DNA from: Schizochytrium sp. CCTCC M209059
Lineage: Eukaryota; Sar; Bigyra; Thraustochytrida; Thraustochytriidae
Length of the DNA: 64,000 nt
Assembly: GCA_000818945.1 (NCBI GenBank)
Contig: KN805381.1
Coordinates: 477,035 to 541,034, forward strand
Direction: 5' to 3'
A model generated the notes under the pieces. That model saw only the letters and a program-made list of their open reading frames with translations, was not told the DNA's origin and did no database searches. Positions 31,901-40,307 of the stretch are shown here, piece by piece; positions within the stretch are counted from its first letter, which is position 1; the number at the start of each line of letters is the position of its first letter. The position numbers and the translations under genes are program-made.

Positions 31901-33605
31901 TCGGGGTGAACTGCGTGCCAGGGCCATGACTGCCGTTAACAAGCGAACCATAATCTCTGCCATGAGTGACCCGTCGTCTCCATCGGCCGGAGGCTTTCTT
32001 CATGGACGTGTCAGCTCCATGTGGCCCGAAGCTAATTTTCGGCGCAGATATTCCTCGACAGCTTCGGTCTCATCGGATGGAACTACCCACACACACTCTA
32101 CTTTCTCCAGCGGATCCTCGTCTCAGCACAAAGCGCCGCAGCAAATGGCATTCCCGATTAATCTCGGGGTGGGTGAGCTCATTGCTAGCCATGATGGTTG
32201 GCGAAATCGCTCATCCCTGAGCCAGACTGCAGCCCACGTACCGCCTCGTCGTCGTGAGGCAGCCATGGAAAAGTTTCTTGGCCATCTTGCGGACCGCAAT
32301 GGGGGCTGTCCTCCCAAAGTGCGCATTTTGCTGCTCTTGCAATCATTCCAAATCGATGCATACCACAAAATGCCAAACTTTGCAGAGTTTGCTGGCTCTT
32401 TGACGCGTATCATTTGCGAGCCGCTGCGCCAAAACGATTCAGTGCTTGAAAAGACCTTTGCTTTGGCTGCCGATGCGCGACGAAATGCCAAGCCCGCGCC
32501 TGGGGCTGACGAACAAGGCCCACGCGTACCAGACATTGAGCGATACAGCATCGCGGACCCTCTTGACGAGAAGCTGGAAAAGATGGAAAAGCTGCTGTCG
32601 GACCCGCGCTACCAGCTGCTCAAACGAGTCGACTTTGCGCTTCTCCTCAGCGAGCTTACGCTCATTGTTCTTGAGTTTGAACGTTTGGAAATGGTACAAT
32701 GGGCATTCCAAAATCTTGCGCCGCGAAAGCACGCACGTCTGCCCAGAGCAGAGCACGTCTCGCAGGCACAGTACAACCGGGTCAAGTCCTACATTTCTTC
32801 GCTTCCAGACGAAGACATGCAAATGTCTCCTGAAGATTTTGTTGACCATATGGAGACAGAAGCCGGCGTGCGCCGAAGTGAAACGTCCAAGTTTGCTGTG
32901 CGCGTCCGTCGCGCCATTGAGCGAATGAAAACGCAGCCGCATTTGCTGCAAGCCGCTGGCTCAACATCTGCCAGCAGTTCGCAGTCCGCGGAACCCGCTC
33001 CGCCGAATGGTCGCCGACGTTCGTTGTTGGGGCGCTTCTTGGTGGCAGGCCGAAGTGTGGCTCACAACACGCGAACGGGTCCAGGCGCGACCATCACTCC
33101 TCTGCCACAAGGAATGAACATGCCTCAAAGTTCTTTTCATCAAGTGACCATGCTTGCTCGTGCGCGTCAGCGCATTATGCGTCAATCTATTCTTGCTGCC
33201 GAGAATGAAGACGATAGCAGCGAAATTGTCAAAAATGCGGAGCCTGACACAACCAACCAGGACGTCACAGAGAACCTCCCCGAACTTGACACCAGAGCAA
33301 AGGAGGCGGAATTGCTTGATAATTTTCCTGTAGAAGCAGAGTCTGCAGTAGGAGCAGAGTCTGCAGTAGGAGCGGAGTCTGCAGTAGGAGCAGAGTCTGC
33401 AGTAGAAGCTTCCGTGCAGCCTGCCTCATCACGTACAATGCAACGTCTCGTTCGAGATTCCGTTCTTCAAATTAACACCCTGGATCACGAACTTACAGAG
33501 ATTGAGGACGAAACTGATCTCGACGAAAAAATCCAGGCCCTCGCTGTTGGTGCTGCTTTAGATGCCGACAGTGATCCAAAGGCTGACAAGGGAAAAGTAC
33601 TGTAA
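28986..33605 (+). CDS. Voltage-gated-type K+ channel with large secreted ectodomain, about 1539 aa
   Basis: The start is placed at ATG 28986 because it opens a clear signal peptide (MGFARHVKLMLAFSVLIALPHVALA). Residues 26-520 should be luminal or extracellular. Near 470-505 lie calcium-binding thrombospondin-3-like repeats (DLDKDNDQIIDGFD, DSDNDGVGNKHD). A transmembrane helix follows at about 523-541, then a basic cytoplasmic linker. A six-helix channel core covers about 705-930 and includes an Arg-containing S4-like helix (FRVARAYRRFF), a pore loop with filter TTVGYGD (885-891), and an S6 helix. The filter predicts K+ selectivity. The C-terminal 600 residues are cytoplasmic, helical and unassigned; no cyclic-nucleotide-binding domain is seen. 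The tail contains AESAVG repeats. An animal Kv channel has no such ectodomain. Confidence 0.85.
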   Translation: MGFARHVKLMLAFSVLIALPHVALAISTYGDPCRASNVCVCDSLSATDAAMVVKEFDVNISHAQELTWPSLYFGRESNLLVSGEYIYIKDPYGALQETHLDGYGTENFVNAREQIRLREGPWPTGPFRSRLDLAYAYLEDPSKGIHQRKWFEVWFTIEAFAVDMGAWTPSSYNRSIVTITRETGIPTDEALPQLGVARQNATRFSDISSSIAYVDTVFNEDGSNAIVSNPSVAGRYVVYSKFYPLSGRTHALLHDLDTGATNALGGSYPSLLTSSQLHARVAWFGDASAGSALVFWVDTSASQSPTESLIIDINTTFSLLELPTRRKHEVRGIDIDPISESAHMFLWNAQLTATRLFLQVCNTAIFASNTTCKLVSCDTTDGCATLSNLFETTTGQLLRLHDASAETILYILDDDMHVLVDARLTDQQGLVSAMGCLVPRDLFDSLVAVTLYHDTILGIRSNGSVFSFDLDKDNDQIIDGFDVFPYDGAEAFDSDNDGVGNKHDLVNHSSYACASSEELGACNNDNIILYLCFAFAFAFSLGMSRKFTLGIWSRWEDIAQGIHYEVFVRHQEELQAAKRREAAQQQNNNNPTGKKKRIRGETFANLMPSNSSTFSEQDSPPQPQIPAISPSRSNTKGVPVFEAAEGPRDNLVQFRRCPEMMELKELGSEILTGQEAADTLMPTYLQKCGALVEKVMLSQHTTATRAVDVVRGLIDLVAVISVVVAFIPTTYSHALALDEETVRLHAKLEWIDWYISAGFLMRIILERSKPDLSDNDWTGSKFWVEILALVTIPPGLKEYMTNFYFVSQVLRCCIVFRVARAYRRFFMEKRLVHVLINSPDYFLGALIIGFMIVCAGAVAQFEAESDPSGLADFQISLWFSAVTITTVGYGDYAPLTKLGRLLTIFMMIFGVGLVGTISGSVAKAIQTVGSTEEKVKQLKADNRARYEQYKDVFDLSALAYNPILMSVAPVFIRGELRARAMTAVNKRTIISAMSDPSSPSAGGFLHGRVSSMWPEANFRRRYSSTASVSSDGTTHTHSTFSSGSSSQHKAPQQMAFPINLGVGELIASHDGWRNRSSLSQTAAHVPPRRREAAMEKFLGHLADRNGGCPPKVRILLLLQSFQIDAYHKMPNFAEFAGSLTRIICEPLRQNDSVLEKTFALAADARRNAKPAPGADEQGPRVPDIERYSIADPLDEKLEKMEKLLSDPRYQLLKRVDFALLLSELTLIVLEFERLEMVQWAFQNLAPRKHARLPRAEHVSQAQYNRVKSYISSLPDEDMQMSPEDFVDHMETEAGVRRSETSKFAVRVRRAIERMKTQPHLLQAAGSTSASSSQSAEPAPPNGRRRSLLGRFLVAGRSVAHNTRTGPGATITPLPQGMNMPQSSFHQVTMLARARQRIMRQSILAAENEDDSSEIVKNAEPDTTNQDVTENLPELDTRAKEAELLDNFPVEAESAVGAESAVGAESAVGAESAVEASVQPASSRTMQRLVRDSVLQINTLDHELTEIEDETDLDEKIQALAVGAALDADSDPKADKGKVL
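33336..33407 (+). repeat. 18-bp coding minisatellite, four copies
   Basis: The unit GCAGAGTCTGCAGTAGGA encodes AESAVG. Three exact or near-exact copies and one ending in GAA lie in the channel's cytoplasmic tail. Confidence 0.93.
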
Positions 33606-33828
33606 GAGCAAAGAATGAATGAAGAGATAACGAACTCGATTCATAGTCCAACGTCCCCGTATGTCAGTCGCAACTAGGCCTAGTTATATCCAATTCTCTC
33701 CATATTTGATTATAACTCGCCACGAAAGCACAGTAGGCCTAGTTCGTTGTTATAGGAACGAAGAGAGCCGCAGTAGTAAGGACTATATGGGAAGCCAAAT
33801 TTGATCGAAAATATATGGTAACTCGTGA

Positions 33829-36800
33829 TTATCCACGAGAATTTTGACAAGAATCCCTTCCCCCACCTATAAGAAGATCACGCAAACGCGCGAGGCGCTG
33901 ACGAGGGGCATCCGGCCCGCCACGCATCGCAAGGTCCTCGTCAAGCACCATGGCACGACCAAGTGCTTCTTCAGCGCAAACCAGCTTCTTCAGCTCTTCG
34001 GGGACCAAGCAGTCTTCGCGTTGAACGGCGGTTCGAAGTTGAAGCAATTTTTGCCTCGAATCAGCATTTGAGAGGATTAGCTTGTGTGCCAAGGCAAGAG
34101 CAGGCCTCAGGTCTCGGTCTTCGACGTCCAGCATGCATGCTTTGAATTTTGCTTCCAGTGCAAACGCTAGATTGCTACGATCGCCGACGCTTTCCGCGAG
34201 CAATTCTAGCTCCTGAATCGCTTCCAAAGAGATTTTGAAGAGACGCGGCGATTTCATGGCCACTTGCACAAGGCAGGCAAGCATCTCTATTCGCTCCTTT
34301 CGAAGCATAATACTGGGGGATTGAGCCTGATGTTGCAACTTTTGTGCGTCGAGAAGAGTTGCAAAAGTTTTGTGAGCGGACTCATTCTCGCCTGCAGCGC
34401 TCAATGTGGCCGCTTTGTCCATGAGAGCGCGACAATGATCTTCCCAGCGGCGAGCAGCAAGCGCGTATTTCAGATGGTGTTCGTGCATCTCGATCGCCTC
34501 ATCGAACTTGCCTTGCATACGGAGAGCAGCGCCAATGGTTGCCAAAGATGGGCCAACGCCGGTCTGGGCGGCACGCTGAGATGGAAGACCTGCCTTCCTT
34601 TCGAGGATGGGTCTACATTCGTCTGTCTCTTCACATTCGTCTTGTTCTACTTGTGCATCGTGCAGACCATTCTTCCTGGTCTTACCGATACAATCGATTG
34701 CGTCGCTTGTAGTCTCTCCGAGAGCGTAGCTGGTGGCAAGTGCCAATCGATCGCGCTCCGTGAGCTCGGCCTCAAGCCCAGCTCCCCTTTGCAATTGGAT
34801 CTGGGCCTTTGCAGCAAGCACATGACAACGTAAAACAATAAACTCGTCATCAGCACAAAGATGCAAAAGCTTTTCGGCATCAGCTTCCGCGCCGAGAAGA
34901 TCCCCCTTGTGACGTTTAAGCGCAACAAGCTCACGTAGCACAGCCATTACAAGACGCGGGTTACGATCGAGGACTTGCGAGGCCATCGTGTATGCCTTTT
35001 CCAATTGAGTAATGCTTTTGTCTCGCTTGCCGCGCTTGAAGCATGCTACAAAAGTTTCTTCGAACGGCTCCTGCTCTGCTATCGGTTCGACGCACTTTGG
35101 AGTCGGGCGTTGCGTGACGGCTTTGTCCTGGTTTTTAGAAAAGCGAGATGGTGCGGACTTCTTCTTGACTGTGGCTGGCGAAGCCTTTCCGCCGCGAAGA
35201 TGGGTAGTGCGATCCTCGATGGCGAGGGCCTTGGGCTCACGCTGCGCCAATGTAGTATCGATGGACGCATTCTTTTTTTCGCGATATATCTCCCCCAAAA
35301 GAGACTCGAGTCTTGCTTGGATACGCTTTCTTTCTCCGGCAAGATTAACAACGGCCCGGGAGGCCCGAATGCAGGCACTCAGAGGACGAGAGGCCTGTAC
35401 AGTTTCGTGAGAAAAAGACGGATGACGTGGGCTGAGTTGTAGACCGTTCTCCTCTGCTGCACGATTGATCGCCTGAATCCCAGGGCCCTCGCAGATCGCC
35501 ACAAGATCAACTTGCGTAGAAAGGTCTTCCCCATTCTTTTCAGCAAACTTGATGTTTTCACTCCTGCTCCCATTCGAATCATCGCCTGCGGCCTTCAACA
35601 GGGACCGTGGCTTGACATGGGTCGGCGCTGCTGCTGTTCGAAAGGTAACGCGTGGTCGATCAATTTTACCGAATCGGTCTGCGTGCCTCTTGGCGCCCTC
35701 GCTCGATTCTAGTTCGCGGCCCATTGCTGTAATGAGCTGAAGCGAGTCGAACTGGCCATCAATTCTGAGCTTTCCTTTTTCGTCGAGAGGAAACCGAGAC
35801 CGAGGCCATCGCGTGAAAGCTTCTGCTTGGGCATCGGCAGCTTCGAGCGCAGTGGTTCCCTCTTCGTGGCTCGTCCAGATTACAGAGTTATTGCTGCATA
35901 TACTTGCTACTTCGCTCTCCGCGGCGTTCGAATCATGGCTCTGCTGGCTTGGGGTTCTGGATAAGTGTCCGACGCCCGTGAGATCCTCTTGCATAGTCAG
36001 ATGAAAAACGGATTGCGTCGTGGACGAATCGTCGGTACTATCGGCGCTAATCTGGGATCCGCGCTTGTCCATTGGATCATGCGCAACATGTGGATCTGCT
36101 GTCTTGAGGTTGCGCGCTCGTGCCCTCGGCGATTGTAACAAAGACCGAAAGCGTCGCCCCTCACGAGGAGACCCTGAAGGCTTGGCAGGAACGTGGGTTT
36201 GCGCGCCGATATCCTCGATGAGCTCTGCAAAGTCGTGATCGACTTCGTCGCGGAGCTCGCGGATATTTTCCTGCCGTGAAACTGACGAGCGGCGACGAAC
36301 AGGTGACTGTGATGAGCGCTGAGACCTTCTCGAAGCTTCGCTTGCATTCGAGGCAGCGGCTTCCTGGCTGCGTTCGTTTTGTGTGAGACCTAGCAAGGCT
36401 CCCCACACCGTTTTGGAGTTGTTCGCTTCGGTCACTTGTTGTGTTGCGAGGCGTAATTTGTGGTTGTGCAAGAGCTCTTGTGGCGTCAGATTGTCGCGTT
36501 TTCCAGAGCTGCCCCTTCTTTGACCTGATGAGGAGAATCCTTTGTTGGTGCTCTTGCTGTTCTTGGAGCTGCCGCTACTGGTATGAGTCTCGCTAGCAGT
36601 GGTTTCTCTTTCATTGCGAAGAAGCAATTGCGAACCCATGGGCGAGCCGGTCTTGGTATGGTACAAGCGAGCTGACGAACCGAGTCCGCGCGAGGCAGGC
36701 TGATATAGCTCGTATAGTACGCGAAGTCGCGTCGACGCAGCTCTCTTGATCTTGCCCTCGGGCGATATGCCACGCGAAGAGCGACTCCCGTCCTGATACC

Positions 36801-39048
36801 AGCGTTGGTCCATGTGCACCTCAGCACCGTGCTCAGCGCGGGCTTGAGCAAAGAGCAGGCGCTCCACCGCAGTGCAAAAGATGTCAAAAGACATGCGCCC
36901 TCGGTGATCAAGCTTGCATGGCGCATCGAGTCTCTCCAGCTTCTCTAAGAGCGAAGGACGGTGATGGCTGGCACGAGGCGACGAAGAAACTGCCGCTTTC
37001 GAATATGTCTGAAGACTCGAGGCCTTGGGGTTCGCATTAGCTTCTGGGCCGGATTGCTGTTGTGAAGAGGCTTCAATGGCAATGTTCTGGATTTCTGTGC
37101 CCTTGAGGGCCTTGAAGCATCCGGCTTCTCGCGCAAAGAGATGAAAGGACTCCCATGAGATAAATTCTAGTCCAAGCGGGTCATCTCTAGCAGCGTATCC
37201 CGCAAAAATTCGCCCTAGCTGGCGATTCAACGACGCCTGTACAGCGGGAAGCTGGTCATCCGTTTGCTCGACTGGCATTGTGTCCGCTTGCACGAGCTCC
37301 TGGTTAAAGAGAACCTCGTAGTGATGGCTCAAAAGTTGAAGGAGACTGTGGAATTTGCCAGCCGCGGTGGCGAGCTCGTCGGCGTCTTCGGCCTCATAAA
37401 GCGATGAAAGTGAGGCTCGCGCTTTAGGCCCAAGTATAATGCGGGCAAAGTCAACGGTGAGTAGCATGAATTCGGGCAGGGAAAGCGAAGCATTGTCGAG
37501 GACGCGATTGCGTGATTCTACAATGCGGAGATGTTCGTCAAAATCAGCGTAGCGAAGTTTGTCGCAGTTTCCAAGGGCCTGCCGGATCCGAACGGTTGTA
37601 TGCTGGATTCGGCGTGTCTCGTTTGCGTCGTCGTGATAGAAAAGGCGCAGCACACGTTCAATGTGGCCCATGGACTCGGCTGGATTTACCATTGCAACTT
37701 CGTTCCCTTCCTCCTCCTGGATTGCGTCAATTTGAGCAAAGGTTGGTGTGCGAGTCTGTTTTGTCTTGACCGCAAATGACGGGAGCGAGTTCGCTGTGGA
37801 TCTTTCGCCGCCAGATGCATGCTTGTCGTCTTCACCTCCAGTAGCCGCGCCCATGTCCATGCTCGCAACGCGAAGAAACGCTGAGCGAAGCCGGAGACTT
37901 TCCTCCCATGGGCGATGCACGCGTCGCCGTCTGCATGCGCGGCAACGCTCCCCATTGAGACTCGCCTCCGGCTCGAAAAAGGTGCATGTGGATCTACAGA
38001 CTTGATCTCCCCAGGTGCCTTGCCGACCATTGTAGAAGGCTTCCGAATAGTCGAGATAAGTCATGAGACCTGGCGAGATTTGAAAGTCCTTTAGCATTTG
38101 CACAGCGTTTGCATACGAGAGCCCCTGGGTCGTCGCGCTGCCGGCGCAAATGTCCTCCCACGTCTGGACTTGGTGAGACAATCGCACTTTCTCTGAAGTT
38201 GAATAATACACATAGAGTGGCTTGTAGGCCTCCTCATGCCGGACGAGAGCTTGAACAATTTGTGGGTACAGAAGACTCTGGCCTTGCCTCGTAACGGAGC
38301 CACTGGCGCGCGTCGCGACGATGTCCTCCATGACAGGATGGATCTTTTCGCGCAAAAGGTCCTCGAGACTGTCAAAGCCCAGCAAAGTTGCAAGCTTTAC
38401 AAGGACTGTCAAAAATTCATCGCAGAGGAGCCATGATCTTCTATGTTTGCGAGCTCTGTGCGATGGACTTGCAGACATTGCCGGTAAGGTGAGACTTTGC
38501 TCGAGTTCGTTTTCCTGACTTGCCGCCTCGGCATTATGATTGTCGCTTTCCGCGCCTGTTCGGGTCACTCGCGACGCGTGTTTTTCAAAGACTTGAACGC
38601 AGGTCTTGAGTGTAACAAGATTTGAGACAAGGGAGCAGTCGATGCAAAAGTTCAGAAAATATCCAAGTCGAAGTGCATCCGTGGCGCTTGCAAAGACAAA
38701 ATCCACGGAAGTTCGAGCGCACTCGCATGATAATTCCTCGACGAGAGAACCAAAGATCTCCTTTTCGGGCTGGTGCTGGAACATGAGGTACGCGGTTCGC
38801 TTTTTTGCCTCGATTTCGCTCTGTCTGCGCACGATGAAATAAAAAATTGCCTCTGAGGTCCATCGGAGTGCGAGCTCACGTGCACGTTTTGCTCTTGGTA
38901 CGAGATGGGAGATTGCGTGCGCTTTCCTCACGGCGCGTTGGATGATTACAGCACTCCGCTTAAACCGCACCGAGGGATTTCTGTATTTTTCGACGATCGC
39001 CTCGCGCTGCAGTCGCAGCTTGGCCAGCAGTCTGCCTGTTTCACGCAT
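33829..39048 (-). CDS. Large IQ-motif and TPR-like protein, 1739 aa
   Basis: This single-exon frame starts at ATG 39048. A basic N-terminal helix contains an IQ motif (IIQRAVRKAHA, residues 35-45), the usual calmodulin-binding element. Residues 60-850 are mostly helical with scattered EF-hand-like segments, although no complete EF loop is clear. Residues 850-1330 are Ser/Arg-rich and disordered. The C-terminal 400 residues are alpha-helical repeats of TPR or SEL1 style (for example IGAALRMQGKFDEAIEMHEHH). The domain mix suggests a scaffold, perhaps cytoskeletal or ciliary, but I do not recognise an orthologue family. The gene is convergent with the channel gene (222 bp apart) and divergent from APC7. 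Confidence 0.72.
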   Translation of the reverse strand: MRETGRLLAKLRLQREAIVEKYRNPSVRFKRSAVIIQRAVRKAHAISHLVPRAKRARELALRWTSEAIFYFIVRRQSEIEAKKRTAYLMFQHQPEKEIFGSLVEELSCECARTSVDFVFASATDALRLGYFLNFCIDCSLVSNLVTLKTCVQVFEKHASRVTRTGAESDNHNAEAASQENELEQSLTLPAMSASPSHRARKHRRSWLLCDEFLTVLVKLATLLGFDSLEDLLREKIHPVMEDIVATRASGSVTRQGQSLLYPQIVQALVRHEEAYKPLYVYYSTSEKVRLSHQVQTWEDICAGSATTQGLSYANAVQMLKDFQISPGLMTYLDYSEAFYNGRQGTWGDQVCRSTCTFFEPEASLNGERCRACRRRRVHRPWEESLRLRSAFLRVASMDMGAATGGEDDKHASGGERSTANSLPSFAVKTKQTRTPTFAQIDAIQEEEGNEVAMVNPAESMGHIERVLRLFYHDDANETRRIQHTTVRIRQALGNCDKLRYADFDEHLRIVESRNRVLDNASLSLPEFMLLTVDFARIILGPKARASLSSLYEAEDADELATAAGKFHSLLQLLSHHYEVLFNQELVQADTMPVEQTDDQLPAVQASLNRQLGRIFAGYAARDDPLGLEFISWESFHLFAREAGCFKALKGTEIQNIAIEASSQQQSGPEANANPKASSLQTYSKAAVSSSPRASHHRPSLLEKLERLDAPCKLDHRGRMSFDIFCTAVERLLFAQARAEHGAEVHMDQRWYQDGSRSSRGISPEGKIKRAASTRLRVLYELYQPASRGLGSSARLYHTKTGSPMGSQLLLRNERETTASETHTSSGSSKNSKSTNKGFSSSGQRRGSSGKRDNLTPQELLHNHKLRLATQQVTEANNSKTVWGALLGLTQNERSQEAAASNASEASRRSQRSSQSPVRRRSSVSRQENIRELRDEVDHDFAELIEDIGAQTHVPAKPSGSPREGRRFRSLLQSPRARARNLKTADPHVAHDPMDKRGSQISADSTDDSSTTQSVFHLTMQEDLTGVGHLSRTPSQQSHDSNAAESEVASICSNNSVIWTSHEEGTTALEAADAQAEAFTRWPRSRFPLDEKGKLRIDGQFDSLQLITAMGRELESSEGAKRHADRFGKIDRPRVTFRTAAAPTHVKPRSLLKAAGDDSNGSRSENIKFAEKNGEDLSTQVDLVAICEGPGIQAINRAAEENGLQLSPRHPSFSHETVQASRPLSACIRASRAVVNLAGERKRIQARLESLLGEIYREKKNASIDTTLAQREPKALAIEDRTTHLRGGKASPATVKKKSAPSRFSKNQDKAVTQRPTPKCVEPIAEQEPFEETFVACFKRGKRDKSITQLEKAYTMASQVLDRNPRLVMAVLRELVALKRHKGDLLGAEADAEKLLHLCADDEFIVLRCHVLAAKAQIQLQRGAGLEAELTERDRLALATSYALGETTSDAIDCIGKTRKNGLHDAQVEQDECEETDECRPILERKAGLPSQRAAQTGVGPSLATIGAALRMQGKFDEAIEMHEHHLKYALAARRWEDHCRALMDKAATLSAAGENESAHKTFATLLDAQKLQHQAQSPSIMLRKERIEMLACLVQVAMKSPRLFKISLEAIQELELLAESVGDRSNLAFALEAKFKACMLDVEDRDLRPALALAHKLILSNADSRQKLLQLRTAVQREDCLVPEELKKLVCAEEALGRAMVLDEDLAMRGGPDAPRQRLARLRDLLIGGGRDSCQNSRG

Positions 39049-40307
39049 CGTGTTTAGGCTTGGGAACCGTGAGCGAGCTCACGCGTGTTTGTGCGTTTGT
39101 TTGCTCGGATGATCGCGTCGGCGCGAGCCGGCCGACAGGCTAGGCTCGCCGCAGCTTGCTTGCGCAAAAGACCACAGCATGTCTGTCTGCATGCATGCAC
39201 ACAGGCCAATCGATCGATCGATCATCTTCATCATCACCATCATTATAATTATCATCTTTACCATCGTAGTAGCTAAGAAAAGAGAGAGGGAGAAGATAAA
39301 TCCGTTCAGGGGACACAGTGTTTATGTCCCAATCATGTCGTAGGCTAAAGAAAAAAGAAAAAGAAAAAAAGGGAACGAATGACTACACAAGGTCACAGAG
39401 TTGTAGCCTATAACGTAGCATCCGACATCTCTGTGGAGACCTGATGTAATTTCGCAAGAGCACGAACTCCTGTCACAGAAATAGATTTCTTGGTAAAGGG
39501 TACGCTTGAGCTGTAGGACGGTCGGTGGGTCGCTCATGTGGTTGATATCCCTTTACGAGTGAAAGGATAAAACAGTCGTCAAAGCAACGCTTGCAAGCAT
39601 CTCGAGGACGGGCCAAGCAAGAAGAAGGTCTCGAGAAATCCCTCTCGCCCCCCCTTAGCAGCCTCGATTCCCTCAAATGCTCTTCGCCTCCACGTCCTCG
39701 CGCCAGAACCCTTCACCTGAATCGCGCGAGTCAGAATCACCAACACTCACAGTTTTAACCCGCGCGTCCTCTGCGCCAACCCATTTTCTCCATTCGCAGC
39801 CCGGGCTTCTTCTCTTCGCCCCTCTTCGCTATCGCCATCCCCGTCGTCTTGGCCGTCATCGAGACTCGCTGATCCTCAAGTGCCGATGATCTTGGCAGAA
39901 CAGAATGTGAAACGGGCCTGCCGCTCTCTCTCTCTCTCTCTCGGGTCGCTCGCGGCGTGAGCTCCATCAAACGCCAAACCGCCGCGCGGGAGAGGCGCGA
40001 GCAAGGCGCGAGCGCACGTCCGCACGGGAGCGAGGCGCGCAGGGCGCACGCTCGCACGCAGCGCGACGCTCGCTCGCACGCACGCACGCCGCGCGGCGAC
40101 GAGCAGGAGAACGAGAAGTCGCTCGGGAGACGGTTGCCGGCGTGGCGCGCCGCGGCGGCGAAGCCTACTACTTGGCGGCGGCGGCGGAGGAGGAGGAGAA
40201 GGGCCAGGGGAAGGACGCGGGCGTCTTCGCGCAGAGCGCAGGCAAGAAAGATTCAGGATCCGCACGAGGAATCCAAGGCCCGCGTCGGCTTGCGCTGGGC
40301 AAGGCAA
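39049..40307. other. Divergent intergenic region upstream of APC7
   Basis: The stretch contains an ATCG/TCAT run near 39209-39245, a CT repeat near 39920-39942, and a GC-rich segment next to APC7. The APC7 reading frame is open back to a GTG at 39957, but these 117 codons are Arg/Ala-rich and unlike APC7, so I treat them as 5' UTR. No other gene is seen. Confidence 0.45.

Noticed and set aside
39957..40307. 117-codon N-terminal extension of APC7 from a GTG
   Set aside because: It is Arg/Ala-rich, has no APC7 similarity, and the ATG at 40308 gives the normal family length.
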